From NCBI RefSeq assembly GCF_001552595.1, contig NZ_BCRM01000001.1:496001-560000 (forward strand): a stretch of 64,000 nt of DNA, given 5' to 3'. The notes under the pieces were generated by a model. That model did not search any database, was not told the origin of the DNA, and saw only the letters and a program-made list of their open reading frames with translations. The stretch is from Rhodococcus erythropolis NBRC 15567 (GTDB lineage: Bacteria; Actinomycetota; Actinomycetes; Mycobacteriales; Mycobacteriaceae). Each line of letters opens with the position of its first letter. The stretch's first letter is position 1. Made by a program: the position numbers and the translations under genes. Positions 57,260-64,000 of the stretch are shown here, in pieces.

Positions 57260-59170
57260 GTGACTGATTTCGACGACGAAACCGCTGGTTCCGACGCTGC
57301 TGGTTCCATTGCCTCCGCTGCTTTGGCTGTTCTGCGCGAGCAAGGCCCGCTGAGTCTCGAAGAGTGGGCGACCCATCTCGAGGAGTACGGAGCTGCGACC
57401 GAGTTGGCCGACGTGCTCGAGTATCTGTCCGAACCGATGCTCGGGTACCTGCCCAACGGAAAGTACGTCGCCCTCGACACGGTCCTCGAAGGGCTCGTGT
57501 TCACTCACCGGCTAAGCGAGCTCGAGATTGCGTCCGACATCCTCGACGCGAGCCCCGATCTGGAACCGATCTTGGCATTCGGCGACGGCGAGGACGGGGC
57601 GATCCGGGTGGCCCTGGCGGAAGAAGCGGCCGTGGAACGTGGAGCTGCTCCCTTCCGGAGTCGACGAGTTGTGGTTCTTCCAGCCGGAACCCTCGGCGAG
57701 TGCGCCGACGGTGATCTCATCGGCCTGGCAGTCGAAGACGGAAGACTTGCGTTTCGTCTGGTCGAGATCGAGGACGAACCCGATCTTGCTCCGGCGCTCG
57801 GCGAACTCTTCGAGGAGGACGGAGTCGAGGCCCTGGATTCGGTGTGCTGGCAACTCCTGCTCGAGGATCCGTCTCTCTTCACGGTTCCTGTTGCGCCGCT
57901 GGGTGAGATCTTCGAGGCGGCAGGTTACGAGCACGAGCGTGAACTACTGGCTCGGCGGGGATTCGACTTCGATGCCTACGACCTGCAGATTCGGACAGCT
58001 TTGATCGCCAGTACCTACGACCTGACCCACGACGAGGCCGTCGCTGCTGTTGCATTTGTCGATCTGGCGGACCGCGGATACACCGATGCCGTCATCGCCG
58101 ACTTCGACATCGTGGACTGGGCTCGCCGTCACGTCAGCGCCGCCCCGGATTTCTTTGTCTCACTGGCAGATCCGGGTGCTGCAGTGGCCGTGTTCGATCT
58201 CGGATTTCGGAATCAGGACCCGGTGACCGACGCAATCCTCGAAGCGCTTGCGTCCGAACTGGCCGAGCGAGGGCCACGGTCGGTCAGGGCGGCGGCTCAT
58301 TGGCTCGCCGGTAAGGCCGTCGATCGGCTGGGGCGCGTCCTCGAAGCGGAGGCGCACTACGAGAAAGCGCTCCTTGCCGAATCCGGTTGGGGTCCGGCCT
58401 TGTTCGAGCTGGCTCAGTTCGCGTCGGACCGCGGCGACGCGACCCGGGCGCTGTCACTGCTCGGGCGGATCGACGGCGGAAGTGAAGAGAATCTCTACGC
58501 CGTACTGCAGGACTTCGTCCCAGTCGATCACCCGGAACTCGGGCGAAACGACAAGTGTTGGTGCGGTTCCGGCCGCAAGTACAAGGTCTGCCACCTCGGA
58601 AAGGCCGATGAATCGGTCAAGGCAGATGGTCGCTGGTTGTACAAGAAGGCGTGCCTGTTTGCGTTTGCCTCCGAATTCGTCGACGTCGTGACCGGGCTCG
58701 ACGATCTCGAAAACGCGAATCTCTCCGAGGACGAACTGATCGCCGCCACGATCTTCGACGGCTCGGCACTGGACGTGGCTCTGTTCGAGGGTGGGATCTT
58801 TGCCGACTTCCTGGCCAGACGCAGCGAACTACTTCCCGAGGCGGAAGTAGTGACAGCCGCACAGTGGCTCGGGGTCCGGAGGTCGGTGTACGAGGTGATC
58901 GAAACTTCCGACACCGGCGTCGTGCTGCTCGATCGTGTGTCCGAGGAAACCGTCACCGTTGTTCACCCGGTCGAAGGAAAGCCCGGCGACCTGATCAGTG
59001 CCAGGCTCCTGACGGCCCCCACTGGCGCGCTTGCGGTGGGCGTAGTCGTCATGTCCTCGGAATCGCAGGCTGCGAGGGTACTCGAGGTTCTCGCCTCCGA
59101 GGAACTCGACGCCGAAGAACTGGTCCGCGAGTCGCGTGGAGGCGCCGATCACTCGACCGATGACCGGTGA
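57260..59170 (+). CDS. SEC-C domain protein, copy 1 of a tandem pair
   Basis: A protein of 636 residues from GTG 57260. An N-terminal winged-helix-like region (LREQGPLSLEEWATHLEEYG, EYLSEPMLGYLPNGKYVALD) is followed by acidic alpha/beta sequence. TPR-like helices come at about residues 330-420 (LASELAERGPRSVRAAAHWL, LAQFASDRGDATRALSLLGR), then a SEC-C zinc motif CWCGSGRKYKVCH near residue 433. A C-terminal domain of about 190 residues follows. SEC-C is the SecA zinc-finger fold, used for nucleic-acid or protein contact. Function unknown. The next gene is a full-length paralogue. Confidence 0.85.
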   Translation: MTDFDDETAGSDAAGSIASAALAVLREQGPLSLEEWATHLEEYGAATELADVLEYLSEPMLGYLPNGKYVALDTVLEGLVFTHRLSELEIASDILDASPDLEPILAFGDGEDGAIRVALAEEAAVERGAAPFRSRRVVVLPAGTLGECADGDLIGLAVEDGRLAFRLVEIEDEPDLAPALGELFEEDGVEALDSVCWQLLLEDPSLFTVPVAPLGEIFEAAGYEHERELLARRGFDFDAYDLQIRTALIASTYDLTHDEAVAAVAFVDLADRGYTDAVIADFDIVDWARRHVSAAPDFFVSLADPGAAVAVFDLGFRNQDPVTDAILEALASELAERGPRSVRAAAHWLAGKAVDRLGRVLEAEAHYEKALLAESGWGPALFELAQFASDRGDATRALSLLGRIDGGSEENLYAVLQDFVPVDHPELGRNDKCWCGSGRKYKVCHLGKADESVKADGRWLYKKACLFAFASEFVDVVTGLDDLENANLSEDELIAATIFDGSALDVALFEGGIFADFLARRSELLPEAEVVTAAQWLGVRRSVYEVIETSDTGVVLLDRVSEETVTVVHPVEGKPGDLISARLLTAPTGALAVGVVVMSSESQAARVLEVLASEELDAEELVRESRGGADHSTDDR

Positions 59171-59205
59171 CGATGTATCGAGTCGACCCCGTTAAAGTTG
59201 GATAG

Positions 59206-61128
59206 GTGAACGAACCGATGGATGCCAATGACTTGATCGCCGAAGCCGCGATGGAGTTGTTGCGTGAGCACGGCCCGCAGACAGCGGCGGACTGGGGCAC
59301 CCTGTTGGCCGATGCCGGCCACGGTACAGCCGACGACATGGCCGAATTCGTCGAGTACGTCGAGGACCCACTGCTCGGCTACTTGAGTGAGGAGCGGTAC
59401 GCCGCACTCGACACGTTGTTCGAGCATCGAGTGCTGACCCATCGGCTCACCGAAGCCGAAATAAAGTCCGGCGTTCTCGACGCGAACCCTGATCTGATGA
59501 TGCTGCGGGTGTTCCTCGATCGTGACGACGACGAGATTCATGGCATCAGCGTCGTGCACCGCGGGATCGACGACGACCTGTTGGCTGATCGTGGGATCGA
59601 AGATCCGGAGTTCCCGCACGACGAGGGTTTTCTCCTCGACACCGATACTCTCGCCGAATGTTCTGCGGGCGATTTGATCGGACTGTTCGTCGCTGACCGT
59701 GAGCTGACGCTCTGCACCATCCCCGAGGTACTGGATCCCGCACCCGGATTCGGCGAGAGCCTGGGGACGGTCCTCGCAGACATCGGTGCTGACACCCTCG
59801 ATGCCATTGTCTGGCAATTGATGCTCGACGAGCCGTCGCTGTTCCGTCAGCCCACCGCACCGCTGGGCGAAATGCTCGAGGCGGCAGGTTACGTCCGCGA
59901 CGGTGATTACGTTGCGGTCGACGGATTCGATTTCGAGGCATACCACCTGGCGAACCGAGCCCGCATGCTCGAGGTTCGGGAGAACCTGCACCCGGAAGAA
60001 GCCGCCTCGGTGATTGCCTTCGTCGATGTGGTCATGGCCGCGAAAGCCGAAGCCGTCGAGGATGTCTCGGACTGGGCGCGCAAGCAGATCAAGGAGGATC
60101 CGCAGACCTTCGCCGGCATCGCCGAGCCGCCCGCGGCTGCGGCAGCGTTGGAGCTGTTGTCCGAACTCGACGATCATGATTCCGTATTGCATTCTGTTGC
60201 AACTGCTCTCGCCGAGAAAGGGTCGCGTCGTGTCAAGCCGGCAGCGCATTGGCTGGCAGGCAAGGCTTCGGATCGTCTCGGCAAGATCCTTGTCGCTGAG
60301 GCGTCGTACGAAACGGCGCACGATCTCGATCCCGACTGGACTCCCGCGATCTTCGATCTGGCACTACTGGCGGCCGATCGCAGCGACGTGACCCGCGCGC
60401 TGGCACTTCTCGGCCGGATCGAGGGTGGCGAGTCCGAGGTTCTGCACGAGGTTCTTCAGCGCTATGCCCCGGCCGAGCACCCCGAACTCGGCCGAAATGA
60501 CAAGTGCTGGTGCGGTTCCGGTCGCAAGTTCAAGGTCTGCCATCTGGGCAAGTCCGAGGTGACGTTCGACGATCGGGCCAACTGGCTCTACGTCAAGGCT
60601 CAGTTGTTCTCGCGCACACCGGAGTACTTCGACGCCGTGTTCGATCTTGCGCTCATCCGTGCCGAGCAGTTCAACAGCGAAGAAGCACTGACGTTGGCCG
60701 TCGAAGGCGGATTGGCCGTCGACGCTGCCTTGTTCGATGCGGGTATTTTCGCGGCATTTGTCGAGCGGCGCGGAGAACTGTTGCCTGCCGACGAACGCGA
60801 ACTGGCCGATCAGTGGTTGTCGATTCCGCGCTCGGTGTACAAGGTCGCCTCGACGGAGCCGGGACAGTTGGTGACCCTCAGCGACGTCCGCAACGGGCAT
60901 CTGGTGAAGGTCACGGACGAGTGGGGCTCAGTCAATCTCGAGCCGGGCACGCTCGTCTGTGCACGCGTTCTCCCCGCCGGCTCCACGATGCGCACCTTCG
61001 GTGGCATCGAACCGCTTGCAGCAGAGGACAAGAAGGAACTGATCCAACTGATCGAGTCGGTGGATACCGAACCGGGTCAGCTGGTGGAGTTCCTCAGCCG
61101 CGGCCTTGCCGGTGCGCCTTTCCGGTAG
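59206..61128 (+). CDS. SEC-C domain protein, copy 2 of a tandem pair
   Basis: A protein of 640 residues from GTG 59206, 35 bp after copy 1. It is collinear with it throughout: LREHGPQTAADWGTLLADAG, EDPLLGYLSEERYAALD, TPR-like LLAADRSDVTRALALLGRIE, and CWCGSGRKFKVCH near residue 434. The two clearly arose by tandem duplication and have diverged. Its stop codon lies inside the 61112-61151 hairpin. The same unknown function, or a split one, is likely. Confidence 0.85.
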   Translation: MNEPMDANDLIAEAAMELLREHGPQTAADWGTLLADAGHGTADDMAEFVEYVEDPLLGYLSEERYAALDTLFEHRVLTHRLTEAEIKSGVLDANPDLMMLRVFLDRDDDEIHGISVVHRGIDDDLLADRGIEDPEFPHDEGFLLDTDTLAECSAGDLIGLFVADRELTLCTIPEVLDPAPGFGESLGTVLADIGADTLDAIVWQLMLDEPSLFRQPTAPLGEMLEAAGYVRDGDYVAVDGFDFEAYHLANRARMLEVRENLHPEEAASVIAFVDVVMAAKAEAVEDVSDWARKQIKEDPQTFAGIAEPPAAAAALELLSELDDHDSVLHSVATALAEKGSRRVKPAAHWLAGKASDRLGKILVAEASYETAHDLDPDWTPAIFDLALLAADRSDVTRALALLGRIEGGESEVLHEVLQRYAPAEHPELGRNDKCWCGSGRKFKVCHLGKSEVTFDDRANWLYVKAQLFSRTPEYFDAVFDLALIRAEQFNSEEALTLAVEGGLAVDAALFDAGIFAAFVERRGELLPADERELADQWLSIPRSVYKVASTEPGQLVTLSDVRNGHLVKVTDEWGSVNLEPGTLVCARVLPAGSTMRTFGGIEPLAAEDKKELIQLIESVDTEPGQLVEFLSRGLAGAPFR

Positions 61129-61151
61129 CGTGCACTACCAAAAAGGCGCAC
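61112..61151. terminator. Long hairpin between convergent genes (same element as 10593-10638)
   Basis: GTGCGCCTTT (61112-61121) and AAAGGCGCAC (61142-61151), with inner arms GGTAG/CTACC (61124-61128 and 61135-61139), form a stem with two mismatched positions. It contains the SEC-C gene stop codon and precedes the convergent aldehyde dehydrogenase stop. It probably ends transcription from both sides. Confidence 0.65.
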
Positions 61152-61165
61152 GGGGCCGGAGGGCC

Positions 61166-62596
61166 TCAGGGCGTGACCTGAGCCAACATCATCTGCTCGA
61201 AACCCTCACCGTACGGCGGGAGCATTCCCCATTCACCGCGCGGGTCATGCTGCGCTGCTTCGAATACCGTTCGGGCGTGACTGAACTCGAGGAAACCCTC
61301 GCGGCCGTGGTAGTGCCCGATACCCGAAGCTCCGACGCCGCCGAAGGGTGCGTCGCTCAGGCCCGGGTGTGACATCGCGTCGTTGATGGTGACGCCGCCC
61401 GAGACGGTGCGTTCGAGCACGGATTCCTTCTCGTCCAGGTCGGTTCCGAAGTAATACAGCGCCAACGGTTTCGGCCGTGAATTGATGTCGGCGACGACGC
61501 TGTCGAGTTGGTCGTACGGCAGGATCACGACGGCCGGTCCGAAGATCTCCTCCTTCATGATCTGCGCGTCGGTCGGAGGGTCGACCACGATTCGCAGTGG
61601 GCGGCGGCGAGTGTCTGCGGAGAGTTCTTCGTCGGGAACGGTGATGATTCGTGCCCCACGCTCTTCCGCGTCCGCGATGTACCCCTCGATGCGTGCGAGG
61701 TGACGATCGCTGACTATCGAGACCATGTCTTTGTTGTCGGCGATCGTGGGGAACAGTCCGGTGAACTGATCGGTGAACGCGTCGATGAACGCTTCTGTGT
61801 TCTCGTGCGGGACGTAGATCAGGTCGGGAGAGACGCAGAGTTGGCCGGCATTGGTCGACTTCGCGATGGCCAAACGTGATGCAGCAGAGCTGATATCGGC
61901 ACTGCGGCTCAAGACGCTCGGTGACTTGCCGCCGAGCTCGAGGGTGACCGGCACCAGGTTCTTCGCAGCATTGGCCATGACCAGCTTTCCGACGGTTGTG
62001 CTGCCGGTGAAGACGAGGTGGTCGAAAGGCAGCGACGTCAGCAGATCAGCGACCTCCGGTCCACCTGTCACCACCGCGACCTCCACGGGGTCGAGCGTTC
62101 GACGCGCCGCCTCGGCCAGGACCGCCGCAGTGTTCGGCACGATCTCCGACGGTTTGAGAACGGCGCGATTTCCCGCTCCGAGGGCGCAGGCGAGCGGGCT
62201 CAGGAGAGTGAAAAGGGGAGCATTCCAGGTTCCGATGATGCCGATCGAACCCTTCGGCTGGTACGACACGTACGCCGTGGCACCCAGCTGATCCTGCATC
62301 GCCCCGGTGGCTCTCGGTGAGCGAATCATCCACTCTTCGAGTGAATCACGAACGTGCTTGAGTGAAACCATGGATCCCAGAACATCATTCATCACCGAGT
62401 AGGCCGGGATTCGGCCGCCGAAGTCTTCGTTGATCGCTTCGGTCAGATCCTTGTGGTTTGCCACCAGAAGATCGACGACGCGTTGGATGCGCTCGCGTCG
62501 TGTCTGCGCGGACGGAAGACCAGCGGCGCGAGTTGCTTCCTGCTGGGCCCGCAGAATCTCTTCGAGATCGGTGGTGACGGCGGCATCGGTGCTCAT
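61166..62596 (-). CDS. Aldehyde dehydrogenase (coniferyl-aldehyde type)
   Basis: A protein of 476 residues from ATG 62596. Motifs: GIIGTWNAPLFTLLSPLACA, FTGSTTVGKLVMANAAKN, the Glu in VPVTLELGGKSPSVLS and the Cys in NAGQLCVSPDLIYVP. The N-terminal YVSYQPKGSIG and the membrane-proximal C terminus fit the class-3/CalB-like ALDH group, which oxidises aromatic or fatty aldehydes. It is divergent from an enoyl-CoA hydratase gene. Confidence 0.93.
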   Translation of the reverse strand: MSTDAAVTTDLEEILRAQQEATRAAGLPSAQTRRERIQRVVDLLVANHKDLTEAINEDFGGRIPAYSVMNDVLGSMVSLKHVRDSLEEWMIRSPRATGAMQDQLGATAYVSYQPKGSIGIIGTWNAPLFTLLSPLACALGAGNRAVLKPSEIVPNTAAVLAEAARRTLDPVEVAVVTGGPEVADLLTSLPFDHLVFTGSTTVGKLVMANAAKNLVPVTLELGGKSPSVLSRSADISSAASRLAIAKSTNAGQLCVSPDLIYVPHENTEAFIDAFTDQFTGLFPTIADNKDMVSIVSDRHLARIEGYIADAEERGARIITVPDEELSADTRRRPLRIVVDPPTDAQIMKEEIFGPAVVILPYDQLDSVVADINSRPKPLALYYFGTDLDEKESVLERTVSGGVTINDAMSHPGLSDAPFGGVGASGIGHYHGREGFLEFSHARTVFEAAQHDPRGEWGMLPPYGEGFEQMMLAQVTP

Positions 62597-62705
62597 GGGC
62601 ACTCCTCGTAGTGGCGAAGTATTGACCGGACCGTATCGACGCGGCGCGAACAGATGCCCCTTTCGTCTCGTTGACCGGGACGGATTCGATTGGTAGAGAG
62701 AACAC

Positions 62706-63503
62706 ATGTCGCAGACACAGGTAGAAGACACTGCAGTGAAGATTTCCGTCGAGGAGTCGGTGGGACTCGGATTCCTGACGCTCGATCGGCCGGCGCGGCG
62801 CAATCCGCTCTCGGCGGAGACCATGCGCGAGGTGACGGCTGCCCTTCTCGAATTGTCTGCAGACGAGCGCGTGCGGGTCGTGATCGTGCGCGCCGAAGGC
62901 CCGGTGTTCTCCGCCGGCCACGATCTGACGGAGATGATCGGGAGAACCCTCGAAGACGAGCGGGCGATCTTCGACGGCTGTACCGAGATGATGGAGACCG
63001 TACAGCGGATTCCGCAGCCGGTGATTGCCGCAGTACAGGGCCCGGCTATCGCGGCGGGCTGCCAACTGGCCGCGTCGTGTGATCTGGTTGTTGCTGCGTC
63101 GAACGCTGTCTTCGGTACTCCCGGCGTCAAGATCGGACTGTTCTGCTCGACGCCCATGGTGGCCCTGAGCAGGGCAGTAGGGCGCAAGCGCTCGATGCAG
63201 ATGTTGCTCACCGGGCAGACGATCGACGCCGACACCGCTGCGGACTGGGGTCTGGTGAACTTCGTCGTCGCGCCCGAAGACCTGGACCGAGAGGTGCGCG
63301 AACTGGCCGGCAAGATCACGACGGCCAGCCCCCTGACGGTGAAGATCGGTAAACAAGCGTTTTATCACCAGATCGATCTGCCGCAAGCCCAGGCGTACGA
63401 GGCGATGGCGGAAACGATGGCAACCAATGCCGTGACCTGCGACGCTCAAGAAGGTATGCAAGCTTTTGTGGACAAGCGAAAGCCTGAATGGCGCAATAAG
63501 TAA
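62706..63503 (+). CDS. Enoyl-CoA hydratase/isomerase-family protein
   Basis: A protein of 265 residues from ATG 62706. Crotonase motifs: LTLDRPARRNPLSAETMREV, FSAGHDLTEMIG (oxyanion hole) and AVQGPAIAAGCQLAASCDLV; the Glu and Asp active-site positions are not certain by eye. It precedes an acyl-CoA ligase gene by 44 bp, suggesting a fatty- or aromatic-acid catabolic unit. Confidence 0.92.
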   Translation: MSQTQVEDTAVKISVEESVGLGFLTLDRPARRNPLSAETMREVTAALLELSADERVRVVIVRAEGPVFSAGHDLTEMIGRTLEDERAIFDGCTEMMETVQRIPQPVIAAVQGPAIAAGCQLAASCDLVVAASNAVFGTPGVKIGLFCSTPMVALSRAVGRKRSMQMLLTGQTIDADTAADWGLVNFVVAPEDLDREVRELAGKITTASPLTVKIGKQAFYHQIDLPQAQAYEAMAETMATNAVTCDAQEGMQAFVDKRKPEWRNK

Positions 63504-63547
63504 CGATCGCTCTTCCGGTTTAGTTGGACGTCCTATAACCTGAGCGA

Positions 63548-64000
63548 ATGAGCCTGGATCCACGCACCAACACCGTCGACGGAGTGCTTCGGCGCTCGGC
63601 AGCCAAGTACCCCGACCGCGTAGCCGTCGTCTTCGAAGATCGCACTCGCACCTACCGCGAACTCGACGACGCGGTGACGCGGGTCGCGGCCCACTTGCTC
63701 GGTCTGGGCCTCGAACACGGCGACCGCGTCGCGGCATACGGAACCAACTCCGACGCCTATGCAATCGGATTCCTTGCCTGTGCGCGAGCAGGTTTGGTGC
63801 ATGTTCCGGTCAATTACGCACTCAAGGGGGAGGAACTCCGGTACCTCGTGGCGCAGTCAGGCGCCCGCGCGGTGTTGGTGGATCCGGCATTGGCGTCGAC
63901 GCTCGACTCGGTTCGCTCCGACCTCGATCTCGACCACGTGATCGCACTGCGGGACGCGGAACTGTCGGTGGTCACGATCGGCGAGGCCGGCGAGGTGCCT
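63548..64000 (+). CDS. Acyl-CoA synthetase, N-terminal part (continues beyond window)
   Basis: The first 151 residues are seen from ATG 63548. The N-terminal region VLRRSAAKYPDRVAVVFEDR then RTYRELDDAVTRVAAHLLGL, and GDRVAAYGTNSDAYAIGFLA then CARAGLVHVPVNYALKGEEL, are characteristic of FadD/AMP-binding acyl-CoA ligases. The ATP-binding and adenylation motifs lie outside the window, so substrate type cannot be assigned. Confidence 0.9.
   Translation, partial: MSLDPRTNTVDGVLRRSAAKYPDRVAVVFEDRTRTYRELDDAVTRVAAHLLGLGLEHGDRVAAYGTNSDAYAIGFLACARAGLVHVPVNYALKGEELRYLVAQSGARAVLVDPALASTLDSVRSDLDLDHVIALRDAELSVVTIGEAGEVP

Overview
The window looks like a chromosomal segment of a GC-rich, mycolate-type actinobacterium, most likely Rhodococcus. 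The genus is my inference. It rests on a DprE1-type epimerase oxidase of arabinogalactan synthesis, a mycofactocin-type short-chain dehydrogenase, an SfLAP/GAP-family membrane protein, an MPtpB-like phosphatase, many TetR regulators and acyl-CoA enzymes, frequent GTG starts, and 4-bp ATGA/GTGA overlaps inside operons. I saw no insertion sequence, integrase, phage module, CRISPR array or rRNA operon. It reads as ordinary chromosome, densely packed, with about 70 protein genes and one tRNA.

Layout. 0-2.4 kb: the end of an Ala-rich coiled-coil surface protein, a sortase-like lipoprotein and an M20 peptidase. 2.4-10.6 kb: a LacI regulator divergent from a seven-gene catabolic operon (BtpA-like TIM barrel, PfkB kinase, three-gene sugar-type ABC importer, phosphotriesterase-family hydrolase, GATase-like protein, TenA-like protein). 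It ends at a perfect 20-bp hairpin beside an initiator tRNA-Met gene. 10.8-15.4 kb: a GntR regulator divergent from lutABC and a mycofactocin-type SDR. 15.4-20.3 kb: Lon-N-like and DUF309 proteins, a YCII/ECF42 sigma pair, a DprE1 homologue and an unknown gene. 20.3-26.6 kb: TetR-controlled acyl-CoA dehydrogenase and SDR, more TetR genes, an SRPBCC protein and an EamA exporter. 26.6-30 kb: a phosphatase and a DUF1254/SHOCT/DUF6325 membrane-protein cluster. 30-37.6 kb: a LuxR-type regulator, a TetR/ABC exporter pair, and an acyl-CoA dehydrogenase / APH-like kinase / SDR operon. 37.7-40.2 kb: an alkylation-repair operon (ogt, sigma factor, second ogt, alkA). 40.2-50.4 kb: an MMPL transporter, a family-A polymerase-like protein, pxpC/pxpB with MarR, an alpha/beta hydrolase, an aldehyde dehydrogenase and a YhgE/Pip membrane protein. 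50.5-54.2 kb: an overlapping operon DUF4178-DUF2617-DUF4247-DUF350-membrane spermidine synthase. 54.2-64 kb: an enoyl-CoA hydratase and ThDP enzyme pair, a GAP-family protein, two tandem SEC-C paralogues, an aldehyde dehydrogenase, an enoyl-CoA hydratase and the start of an acyl-CoA ligase.

The systems I find most worth following are: (1) the LacI-controlled BtpA/PfkB/ABC/phosphotriesterase/TenA operon; (2) the sigma factor embedded between two alkyltransferase genes; (3) the ACAD/APH/SDR operon, which looks like a split version of ACAD10/11-type 4-hydroxyacyl-CoA catabolism; (4) the DUF350/polyamine-synthase operon; and (5) a DprE1 whose benzothiazinone-target cysteine is alanine. Functions are from motif and family recognition by eye; no database search was run.
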